Source: Dehalococcoidia bacterium (lineage in GTDB: Bacteria; Chloroflexota; Dehalococcoidia; Dehalococcoidales; G020351185). From it: a stretch of DNA of 10,982 nt. Positions 1 through 5,097 of the stretch are shown here, one piece after another. The translations under genes and the position numbers were made by a program. Within the stretch, counting starts at the first letter, position 1. Each line of letters begins with the position of its first letter. The stretch is taken from contig DAOWJL010000087.1 of NCBI GenBank assembly GCA_030640385.1, positions 1-10,982 on the forward strand, in the 5' to 3' direction. The notes under the pieces are model-generated. The model was given only the letters and a program-made list of their open reading frames with translations, ran no database searches and was not told the origin of the DNA.

Positions 1-2
1 CA

Positions 3-101
3 AAGGTTGGCTGGAAGATTAAAACAACAGATACACTCTGCCCAGAGTGCATAAGTTCCTGCAAAGACAACTGGGATTTCACAGGGGACCCAGTCCCATG
101 A
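3..101 (+). CDS. C-terminal tail of an unidentified protein with a CPEC motif (5' end outside window)
   Basis: Frame 3 is open from the window edge for 32 codons and ends at TGA 99-101. The visible tail contains a Gly-Trp-Lys-Ile stretch, then Leu-Cys-Pro-Glu-Cys, a third Cys four residues later and a polar end. The Cys-Pro-x-Cys pair suggests the end of a small zinc-binding protein, but the family cannot be named from 32 residues. The Cys codons overlap a perfect 7-bp inverted repeat (34-40 with 43-49). An ATG overlaps the stop as ATGA, but its frame is only 20 codons long. The call rests on a sensible residue composition and on the edge position; chance remains possible. Confidence 0.45.
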   Translation, partial: KVGWKIKTTDTLCPECISSCKDNWDFTGDPVP

Positions 102-179
102 CTGGTTCATCTGACTGGATTGCAACAGGACTATGCAACAGGACTGGGTTACTGACATAGTCATTGACTGGCCCAGTCA
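85..179. repeat. Cluster of GACTGG/CCAGTC inverted repeats with a 13-bp tandem duplication
   Basis: Copies of GACTGG or its complement recur at about 91, 100, 113, 142, 166 and 173. Three hairpins can be drawn: GGGAC/GTCCC (85-89 with 93-97), GACTGGG/CCCAGTC (142-148 with 172-178), and the local palindrome TGACTGG-C-CCAGTCA (165-179), which competes with the second. A 13-bp unit starting TGCAACAGGACT is repeated head to tail at 121-133 and 134-146, differing only in its last base. No T tract follows, so this is not a standard terminator. Its role is unknown. Confidence 0.6.
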
Positions 180-301
180 TTAAAATGCCTTACATCAACT
201 CACATTTCCAACATGTGCTTTTGCCCTCCGTGTTACCACATTCACTTTGTCTTAAACTTTCGGCGTTGGATTCTGGTCTTACCTCATCGATGCAAGGCTA
301 T

Positions 302-334
302 TTCGATATATCGAAGACACTATTGTAGTAGTGT
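302..334. repeat. 14-bp perfect palindrome followed by a 6-bp stem-loop
   Basis: Bases 302-315 read TTCGATATATCGAA, identical to their reverse complement. They are followed directly by ACACTA (317-322), a six-base loop and TAGTGT (329-334). A palindrome of this size could be an operator for a dimeric regulator, but no gene starts close by and no promoter is evident. It lies 22 bp from the tRNA-like fragment. Confidence 0.4.
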
Positions 335-355
335 GCTGTGGGGTTGTGGGTTTGT

Positions 356-397
356 AAGTGGGGGTTGGATTCGAACCAACGACCAGAAGATCAATAG
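356..397 (-). pseudogene. tRNA-like 3' half (T arm plus part of the anticodon arm)
   Basis: On the minus strand, 364-380 form a perfect T arm: stem GTTGG/CCAAC around the canonical loop TTCGAAT. It is preceded by a normal five-base variable region TGGTC (381-385) and by a possible 3' anticodon strand TCTTC (386-390) after a loop-like CTATTGA (391-397). The 5' partner of that stem, the D arm and a matching 5' acceptor strand are absent upstream on that strand. I read it as a tRNA remnant rather than a working gene. tRNA 3' halves are common attachment sites for integrases, so it may mark an old integration; no integrase gene is present in the window. Confidence 0.5.
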
Positions 398-428
398 AGA
401 TGTGGGAATGTTTTAGGAGTAGAAAGGA

Positions 429-452
429 TTGATAAATATATTGATAAATATA
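429..452. repeat. Two tandem copies of a 12-bp AT-rich unit
   Basis: TTGATAAATATA occurs at 429-440 and again without a gap at 441-452. It lies just beyond the terminator of the zinc-ribbon gene and supplies part of the AT-rich tail of that terminator on the minus strand. Confidence 0.7.
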
Positions 453-454
453 AG

Positions 455-485
455 GAAGGAGGAGCCCTCTTAAGACACCTCCTTC
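455..485 (-). terminator. Likely intrinsic terminator of the zinc-ribbon gene
   Basis: GAAGGAGG (455-462) pairs perfectly with CCTCCTTC (478-485) across a 15-base loop. Read on the minus strand, the stem is followed by a T-rich tail (CTTATATTTAT). It begins about 35 bases after the stop codon of the gene at 521-817, as expected for a Rho-independent terminator, although the T tract is interrupted. Confidence 0.6.
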
Positions 486-520
486 TTCTAATCAACTTCT
501 AAGTCTTGATTACTAGAGCA

Positions 521-817
521 TTATGCATTCATTCTGACTTTGCGGAAACAATCGCTGCAGTAAACTGGTTTACTACCACGAGGTTCGAATGGCACTTCAG
601 TTTCTTTGCCACAGTCGGCGCAGGTCACTGGGAACATCTGGCGTGAAGCTCCGTAACCGCTGTTGTTACGTTCTGACTTTCTTACTCTGCGGCATTCCGG
701 GCATCGCTTAGGCTCGTTGGTATAACCTTTAGATTGGTAAAACTCTTGATCCTCAGCGCTGTGAGTGAAAGTAGCACCACAATCGGAACATTGGATAGAC
801 TTATCCTGAAAACTCAT
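521..817 (-). CDS. Small double zinc-ribbon protein (CxxC-x17-CxxC type)
   Basis: This 98-residue protein has four CxxC knuckles and is mostly hydrophilic, with no signal or membrane segment. The first pair, C10/C13 and C39/C42, forms one ribbon like the probable zinc-ribbon family zf-trcl. The second pair, C66/C69 and C87/C90, is separated by exactly 17 residues, matching the family named for its CxxC-x17-CxxC pattern. A linker rich in Arg, Ser, Gly and Asn (43-61) joins them. Related proteins occur in Chloroflexota and other environmental bacteria, and their function is unknown; nucleic-acid binding is a guess. The start is well supported by GAGGAGGT seven bases upstream. It appears to be transcribed alone, ending at the terminator at 455-485, although read-through from the tRNA upstream is possible. 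Confidence 0.9.
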   Translation of the reverse strand: MSFQDKSIQCSDCGATFTHSAEDQEFYQSKGYTNEPKRCPECRRVRKSERNNSGYGASRQMFPVTCADCGKETEVPFEPRGSKPVYCSDCFRKVRMNA

Positions 818-999
818 TAGATGACCTCCTCTCTTATATATTTATAGTTAGAGTCTGGTCATCCAATCCTGATTAAGTCTAAAATAACTTGATAAAGCCT
901 GTATAACCTGTACTGAAACTAACAATACTACTATACACTAGATTAGCTAACAGTACAAACTTGGGCAATTAATATAATAAAGATGACAACATAAAAAAG
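818..999. other. Intergenic leader between tRNA and zinc-ribbon gene
   Basis: AT-rich sequence without a gene. It contains a minus-strand TATAAAT close to the zinc-ribbon start but no well-spaced -35 box, a T6 run just after the tRNA (993-998 on the minus strand), and a 7-bp inverted repeat TGTACTG/CAGTACA (909-915 with 951-957). The zinc-ribbon gene may have its own weak promoter here or rely on read-through. Confidence 0.4.
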
Positions 1000-1071
1000 T
1001 GGCAGCGATCAGAGTTGAACTGATGACCAAGGGCTTATGAGTCCCCTGCTCTACCACTGAGCTACGCTGCC
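1000..1071 (-). tRNA. tRNA with CAU anticodon (elongator Met, or Ile2 if lysidine-modified)
   Basis: The 72-base gene folds into a complete cloverleaf. The acceptor GGCAGCG/CGCTGCC is perfect, the D stem is GCTC/GAGC, the T stem is ATCAG/CTGAT with loop TTCAACT, and the discriminator base is A. The anticodon loop CTCATAA places CAU at 1037-1039. The anticodon stem GGGGA/GCCCT has a G-U pair at 27-43 and an A-G mismatch next to the loop (31-39). No CCA is encoded. The GG after the first A of the D loop and the lack of a mismatched 1-72 pair argue against initiator tRNA. Elongator Met and Ile2 (CAU modified by TilS) cannot be separated by eye; the TGGTC variable loop and G27-U43 recall bacterial tRNA-Ile2. 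Confidence 0.93.
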
Positions 1072-1106
1072 ATAACCAGCTAATATCTATTCTTACGCCT
1101 TGCGCT

Positions 1107-1135
1107 ATTTTATAATCCTACTGTTGCATTGTCAA
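1107..1135 (-). promoter_or_regulatory. Near-consensus sigma-70 promoter for the tRNA
   Basis: On the minus strand a perfect TTGACA (1130-1135) is followed after exactly 17 bases by TAAAAT (1107-1112). This would start transcription about 30 bases before the 5' end of the mature tRNA. It is the best promoter in the window. Confidence 0.7.
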
Positions 1136-1196
1136 TGTCATCAGGTTTATTTGCCTGGGGAGGGGGTGAGTAATAATTAATAGTAAAAACGAGCTT

Positions 1197-1361
1197 TTAA
1201 TTGCCCCGTTTTTCATATTCGGGGCACCAGGTGGCATTGGGGCGCTCCCGGTTATGACAGGCCCCTCGCCAGTTCCACTTACAGCTATCGCACAGGAAGA
1301 TATTCATCCCCAGTGCTTTTTTTATTCTGAGGGTAATTCTATGTATTAAAGAGGGCTTCAT
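1197..1361 (-). CDS. Small Cys-rich protein, 54 residues (or 36 from an internal start)
   Basis: The frame begins at ATG 1361 and ends at TAA 1197-1199. The N-terminal 18 residues are basic. The C-terminal part has C24-x2-C27, then C35-H36 and C47-P48 (54-residue numbering), with a motif of the form W-R-G-A-C-H-N-R-E-R-P-N-A-T-W-C-P. Four Cys and one His in about 25 residues suggest a compact metal site. An in-frame ATG at 1307 would give a 36-residue protein starting just before the Cys motif. Neither start has a strong ribosome site (GGGG touches the inner ATG), so the N-terminus is uncertain. The pattern resembles small conserved hypothetical proteins that I associate with Dehalococcoidia, from memory and unverified. 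It is divergent from the transporter gene at 1481. Function unknown. Confidence 0.65.
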   Translation of the reverse strand: MKPSLIHRITLRIKKALGMNIFLCDSCKWNWRGACHNRERPNATWCPEYEKRGN

Positions 1362-1396
1362 TTTTATGCCAAGTTGGAGTAAAATATGATGTTTAT

Positions 1397-1409
1397 ATTA
1401 TATATTATA
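1397..1409 (-). promoter_or_regulatory. Duplicated TATAAT box upstream of the small Cys-rich gene
   Basis: The minus strand carries two perfect TATAAT hexamers (1404-1409 and 1397-1402) within a 7-bp tandem repeat (TATATTA twice on the plus strand). They sit 36-48 bases before the ATG at 1361, a fitting place for a -10 box. No good -35 match is present at normal spacing. Confidence 0.35.
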
Positions 1410-1438
1410 TCAGGTTGGGAATTATCGGGTAAAGAGTG

Positions 1439-1447
1439 TGATAGAAT
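1439..1447 (+). promoter_or_regulatory. Extended -10 candidate for the CorA-family gene
   Basis: TG-A-TAGAAT matches an extended -10 element and lies 33 bases before the ATG at 1481. A TTGGGA at 1415-1420 is 21 bases away, too far for a normal -35 box. It is only a candidate. Confidence 0.3.
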
Positions 1448-1480
1448 AAACCGATAGGCTCTAGTGAAAGGAAACCCGCT

Positions 1481-2425
1481 ATGGCTGTGCCACAGGTTGA
1501 AAAGAATAAGCTGAATATGGAATCGATAAACTTGGGCGATATCACCTGGGTTGATATCGCGCCGCCAACGGAGAAAGAAACGGAATATCTGGCCCAAAAC
1601 TATCCCTTTCACCCCCTTGATCTTGATGATACCCTCAGCAAGAAACAGCGTCCCAAGATAGACGAATACAAAGACTACCTGTTTTTTGTATTTCATTTTC
1701 CGATATATCGAAAAGAGGAAAGGGTGCTTACCTCCAGCCAGTTATCCGTATTTATCAGCCCCAAGTACCTGATTACCCTGCATAAAAGAGATCTGAATCC
1801 ACTGGTAAAGCTGTTCAAGGAATGTCAGATAGATGAAGAATCACGCAGGGAGTATTTAAGCCAGGGGCCGGGTTATCTTCTGTACCGCATACTTGACCGG
1901 CTGGTTGACTATTGCATGCCGATGCTGAATAAAGTCGGTGATGGCATTGAGGATGTTGAAAAAAACATATTCTCTAGCAGGCAGAGGGGTGCGATTAGGG
2001 GAATCTCACGGCTGCGACGTGATGTTATCGCTTTCCGTCGCATAATCTGGCCGATGAGGGCGGTTATCGGCAGCCTGGAACCCAAGATTCGCCGATTTAC
2101 TGAGGTAGAGCTGTCGGTTTATTTCGGTGATGCAGTTGACCACCTGGATAAGATCTGGGACGGCCTGGATGAATACAAGGAGATAATCGAGGGCTTAAGC
2201 GATACCTATGATTCGCTGGCTACCAACCGTACCAACGAAGTGGTACGAATACTGACCATATTCGCCACCGTTATGTTGCCAGTTACCGTCGTCGCCAGTA
2301 TCTATGGAATGAATATAGAGCTGCCCTTTATGCATTCGGACTATGCCCTGCTTTATGTATTCCTGATAATGCTGGTTATTATCTCTGGCATTCTCTATTT
2401 CCTGCGTCGCATAAGGGTAATTTAG
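1481..2425 (+). CDS. corA: CorA-family divalent metal (Mg2+/Co2+) transporter
   Basis: The 314-residue product has the CorA layout: a large soluble N-terminal domain with charged helices (about 1-250), then two membrane helices at the C-terminus (about 255-274 and 288-308). The signature Y-G-M-N follows the first helix (residues 275-278), and the short loop IELPFMHSDY replaces the usual MPE-containing loop. Family members form pentameric inner-membrane channels with both termini in the cytoplasm that carry Mg2+, Co2+ or Ni2+; which ion is used here cannot be read. The start has AAAGGA about nine bases upstream; a second Met at residue 13 is less well placed. The gene opens the plus-strand series, and the next start is 31 bp downstream. 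Confidence 0.93.
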   Translation: MAVPQVEKNKLNMESINLGDITWVDIAPPTEKETEYLAQNYPFHPLDLDDTLSKKQRPKIDEYKDYLFFVFHFPIYRKEERVLTSSQLSVFISPKYLITLHKRDLNPLVKLFKECQIDEESRREYLSQGPGYLLYRILDRLVDYCMPMLNKVGDGIEDVEKNIFSSRQRGAIRGISRLRRDVIAFRRIIWPMRAVIGSLEPKIRRFTEVELSVYFGDAVDHLDKIWDGLDEYKEIIEGLSDTYDSLATNRTNEVVRILTIFATVMLPVTVVASIYGMNIELPFMHSDYALLYVFLIMLVIISGILYFLRRIRVI

Positions 2426-2456
2426 CCCCACAACCAGGACTCACAGGATTTATATA

Positions 2457-3122
2457 ATGAACGTCTCACACCGATTTGTGATTATTGCCGCTATCTTTGT
2501 TACCTGCCTTATCACAGCCAATATAATTGCTGTAAAGATAATAAGTATCGGCTCTGCCGTCCTGCCGGCGGCGATTATCGTCTTTCCATTGAGCTATATA
2601 TTCGGTGATATACTTACCGAGGTCTATGGCTATCGCTGGGCAAGGCGGGTCATCTGGCTGGGCTTTTTATGCAATCTTATCTTCGTCTTCTTTGCCTGGG
2701 TGGGGCAACTCTTACCGGCGGCACCCTTCTGGGAAGACCAGGAGGCTTACACGAGCATTCTGGGCTATGCACCGAGGCTGCTTGTTGCTTCCTTCTGTGG
2801 TTATCTGGTTGGTGAGTTCGCCAACTCCTTCATCATGGCGAAGATGAAGATTGCCACGCAGGGACGCTGGCTGTGGGCGAGGACTATCGGCTCGACCATT
2901 GTCGGCCAGGGGCTGGATACATCAATATTTATAATAATCGCTTTCGCCGGCACCACTTCATTCACACCGATGATGATTCTGTATCACTGGCTGGCAAAAA
3001 CAGCTATTGAAGCCCTGGCGACACCCTTCACTTATAAAGCCGTCAACTTTTTGAAGAAAAGGGAAAGGGTTGATGTTTATGATGATAAGACAAACTTCAA
3101 TCCATTTACTATTTCCGGTTAG
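2457..3122 (+). CDS. yhhQ: Queuosine precursor transporter, YhhQ/VUT family
   Basis: This is a 221-residue integral membrane protein with about six hydrophobic segments. It carries the family signature P-L-S-Y-I-x-G-D-x-L-T-E-V-Y-G (residues 44-58) and a second conserved block beginning R-T-I-G-S (142-146) followed by GQGLDTSIF (150-158). Characterised relatives import queuine-pathway precursors such as preQ0 and preQ1 for tRNA modification. The normal length is about 220 residues, so the gene is complete. AGGA lies about nine bases before the ATG. Only 31 bp separate it from the preceding gene, leaving no room for a preQ1 riboswitch, so control is probably through the upstream promoter. No queuosine synthesis gene lies in the window, so the substrate rests on family membership. 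Confidence 0.9.
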   Translation: MNVSHRFVIIAAIFVTCLITANIIAVKIISIGSAVLPAAIIVFPLSYIFGDILTEVYGYRWARRVIWLGFLCNLIFVFFAWVGQLLPAAPFWEDQEAYTSILGYAPRLLVASFCGYLVGEFANSFIMAKMKIATQGRWLWARTIGSTIVGQGLDTSIFIIIAFAGTTSFTPMMILYHWLAKTAIEALATPFTYKAVNFLKKRERVDVYDDKTNFNPFTISG

Positions 3123-3152
3123 ATATTGATGCTTACTATGTGGTATTAGAAG

Positions 3153-3923
3153 ATGAAGATAAGCTTTCTGGGCGCACATAACACAGAATCGCGAAATACA
3201 AAACTCGTCAGTCTGCTTGTTGATGGAATTCTGGCGCTTGATGCCGGTGGGCTTACCTCAAGCCTATCATTTTCCGAGCAGCTAAAGCTCAGGGCAGTTC
3301 TGCTTACCCATCAGCACTACGACCATATCAAAGATATCCCTTTACTGGGTATGAACCTTTTCCTGAACAATGCCGGTATAGATGTTTATTCCATACCATC
3401 TGTCTATGAATCATTAACGAATTACCTTCTCAACGACAGCCTCTATCCCAAGTTTCTGGAGGAGATGGAGGGTGGAGCAACCATAAGGTTTCATATTGTA
3501 AAACCCTACCAGGAGTTTAAGATTGGGGGCTATAATATTCTGCCGCTGCCGGTTGCTCATTCGGTATCGGCCGTCGGCTATCAGGTTACCTCGGCTGAAG
3601 GCAAGTCGGTCTTCTATGCCGGTGATACCGGTGTGGGGCTGGCTGACTGCTGGCGGCGTATTTCTCCACGGCTGATTATCATTGAAGTTACCTCCTCTAA
3701 TAGATATATGCAGTTCGGCAGGCAGAAGGGACACCTTACCCCCAGTTTATTAAAGGAAGAACTACTGGATTTTCATAAACTAAAAGCCTATCTGCCGGAT
3801 GTAGTTATAGTTCATATGAATCCCGGTCTGGAATCCGAGATTGAAGCTGAACTGTCTGCCATAGCCGGAGAACTGGGGAATTCGATTACCCTGGCTTATG
3901 AGGGAATGGAGATTGAATTATAG
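3153..3923 (+). CDS. MBL-fold metal-dependent hydrolase, RNase Z / cyclic-nucleotide phosphodiesterase-like
   Basis: The 256-residue protein has a full set of candidate metal ligands of the metallo-beta-lactamase fold: T-H-Q-H-Y-D-H (H53, H55, D57, H58), H136 in PVAHS, D158 in YAGDTG, and H221 near the C-terminus. A G-H-L-T-P segment (193-197) is typical of the RNase Z and class II cyclic-nucleotide phosphodiesterase branch. The first residues MKISFLGAHN also match that branch. An in-frame TAG two codons before the ATG fixes the start region, though the ribosome site is weak. There is no signal peptide, so it is cytoplasmic. The RNase Z-specific exosite arm is not recognisable, so I favour a phosphodiesterase-like or uncharacterised hydrolase. 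It is 21 bp from the Mut7-C gene. Confidence 0.85.
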   Translation: MKISFLGAHNTESRNTKLVSLLVDGILALDAGGLTSSLSFSEQLKLRAVLLTHQHYDHIKDIPLLGMNLFLNNAGIDVYSIPSVYESLTNYLLNDSLYPKFLEEMEGGATIRFHIVKPYQEFKIGGYNILPLPVAHSVSAVGYQVTSAEGKSVFYAGDTGVGLADCWRRISPRLIIIEVTSSNRYMQFGRQKGHLTPSLLKEELLDFHKLKAYLPDVVIVHMNPGLESEIEAELSAIAGELGNSITLAYEGMEIEL

Positions 3924-3944
3924 CTGGTAGAGGGGATAAGGTAT

Positions 3945-4421
3945 GTGGTGGCTGTTGAATTTATAGTTGACCATAACGCAGGCAAACTGGTGAAGTGGCT
4001 GCGGATGATGGGTTATGATACGCTTTTTTTCAACGGCAGAGATGACTCCAGAATGATAGCCGCCGCCCTGGCTGAAGACAGAATAATACTGACAAGAGAC
4101 ACCGGAATTATGAAAAGGAGGCTAGTAACCAGAGGTAAACTCAAAGCCATTTTGCTGACCAGTGATGAACCGGTGCTCCAGATGAAACAGGTAATAGGAA
4201 ACCTGAATCTGGATATCTATTTCAGGCCTTTTTCCATCTGTCTGGAATGCAACCAGATATTGGTCGAGAAAAATAAAGAACAGGTAAGAGAAAGGGTACC
4301 ACCTTATGTCTTAAAGACCAAAAACCAGTATATGGAGTGTCCTGCCTGCCGCCGTATCTACTGGAGAGGCACCCACTGGCAGGAAATGAATAAAAAACTG
4401 GAAATGTTTCTGGAACAATAA
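3945..4421 (+). CDS. Mut7-C family protein: PIN-like putative RNase domain plus zinc ribbon
   Basis: The 158-residue protein matches the Mut7-C layout. The N-terminal half is PIN-like, with D9, a KLVKWLRMMGYDT block (14-26), D33/D34 and the segment ILTRDTGIMKR (48-58); the acidic residues would bind metal. The C-terminal half has a zinc ribbon, C99/C102 and C132/C135, and ends with the characteristic YWRGTHW (139-145). The family is named from the C-terminal part of the eukaryotic Mut-7 exonuclease, and bacterial members are predicted RNases with little direct evidence. Translation must start at GTG 3945 or GTG 3948, because the ATG at 3943 is in another frame and stops quickly; AGGGG lies upstream. 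The next gene starts 15 bp later. Confidence 0.88.
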   Translation: MVAVEFIVDHNAGKLVKWLRMMGYDTLFFNGRDDSRMIAAALAEDRIILTRDTGIMKRRLVTRGKLKAILLTSDEPVLQMKQVIGNLNLDIYFRPFSICLECNQILVEKNKEQVRERVPPYVLKTKNQYMECPACRRIYWRGTHWQEMNKKLEMFLEQ

Positions 4422-4436
4422 CAGGAGGGTATACTG

Positions 4437-5039
4437 ATGGATATATATGAAGCAATAACCACGCGGAGGTCAATAAGGGAGTTTAAGGAAGTACCGGTAG
4501 CTTATGAAGTTCTTGAAAAGTGCATTGATGCCGCCAGGCTGGCACCGACGGCTATGAATTGCCAGCTGTGTGAATATATCATTGTTGATGATGAGAAGTT
4601 ACTGCCACAGGTACTGGATGCTATTAATACCTTATCCGGTGTGCCAAGGCCGGAAGGAGGGTGGTCGCCGGGGCGGCGACCCGGAGCCTATATCGTTGCC
4701 CTGATAAATGCCGAATTGGAAGCAGAGATAGGTGCCGGCAGAACAAATACACATTACGATGGCGGTATGGCGATGGAGAATATGGTACTCGTGGCTCTGG
4801 AGCAGGGATTGGGCAGCTGTGTAATGACCGGTATCGACAGGGGCAAGTTGAGGCAGGTATTGAATATAGCGGATAAATATGAGATTGCTATGCTACTGGC
4901 ACTGGGCTATCCCGATGAAAATCCGGTTGTTGAGGTAGCTACTGGCTCAATAAAACGCTGGGTGGATAAAAAAGGGGTGCGCCATATCCCCAAGAGGAAG
5001 CTAAAAGATATTGTTCATAGGAATAAATTCCCGGTGTAA
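4437..5039 (+). CDS. Nitroreductase-family FMN flavoprotein
   Basis: The 200-residue protein starts with the classic nitroreductase N-terminus, with R10-R11-S12-I13-R14 as the FMN phosphate contact. Further family features are A-P-T-A-M-N (36-41), D108 in a YDGGMAMENM block, G-L-G-S-C (124-128) and L-A-L-G-Y-P-D-E (154-161). Family members are usually dimers that use NAD(P)H to reduce nitro groups, quinones, flavins or other acceptors; the natural substrate here is not evident. The C-terminal 25 residues are basic. A strong AGGAGG lies eight bases before the ATG, and the gap from the Mut7-C gene is 15 bp, so co-transcription is likely. Confidence 0.9.
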   Translation: MDIYEAITTRRSIREFKEVPVAYEVLEKCIDAARLAPTAMNCQLCEYIIVDDEKLLPQVLDAINTLSGVPRPEGGWSPGRRPGAYIVALINAELEAEIGAGRTNTHYDGGMAMENMVLVALEQGLGSCVMTGIDRGKLRQVLNIADKYEIAMLLALGYPDENPVVEVATGSIKRWVDKKGVRHIPKRKLKDIVHRNKFPV

Positions 5040-5043
5040 AGCC

Positions 5044-5072
5044 TTGACCCCCTTACAGGGTATTGTTAAACT
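5044..5072 (+). promoter_or_regulatory. Candidate promoter before nnr-coaX-coaBC
   Basis: TTGACC (5044-5049) and TAAACT (5067-5072) are 17 bases apart, matching five and four of six consensus positions. They lie just after the nitroreductase stop and about 26 bases before the nnr ATG. This could give the NAD(P)H-repair and CoA genes their own transcript, although read-through from upstream is equally possible. Confidence 0.4.
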
Positions 5073-5097
5073 CTCAATTGATTATACAGGGTGTGCT

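Larger units (their letters stand above)
102..520. other. Gene-free, repeat-rich interval
   Basis: I see no credible protein gene here. The interval holds a GACTGG/CCAGTC inverted-repeat cluster, a small hairpin (201-205 with 213-217), a 14-bp palindrome, a tRNA-like 3' half, a 12-bp tandem duplication and a terminator, each listed separately. The mix of a tRNA fragment and short repeats resembles the edge of an old integration site, which is an inference. Confidence 0.6.

Noticed and set aside
34..49. Perfect inverted repeat CACTCTG-CC-CAGAGTG as a terminator
   Set aside because: It lies inside the left-edge coding frame, has a two-base loop and no following T run. It probably reflects the CPEC codons.
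98..160. A 20-codon frame starting at an ATGA overlap with the stop of the left-edge gene
   Set aside because: It is built mostly from the tandem GACTGG repeats and has no ribosome site; the overlap is probably chance.
213..416. A 67-codon plus-strand frame containing G-G-W-I-R-T-N-D-Q
   Set aside because: The GWIRTNDQ-like string is the typical false translation of the antisense of a tRNA T arm, which is present at 364-380. There is no ribosome site or other protein-like feature.
2426..2456. Possible preQ1 riboswitch before the YhhQ-like gene
   Set aside because: The 31-base gap is too short for an aptamer plus expression platform, and no pseudoknot-like pattern is visible.
5011..5097. Upstream in-frame ATG extending nnr by 29 codons
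   Set aside because: It lies inside the nitroreductase gene, and the extra residues do not resemble the family N-terminus, which begins at 5098.
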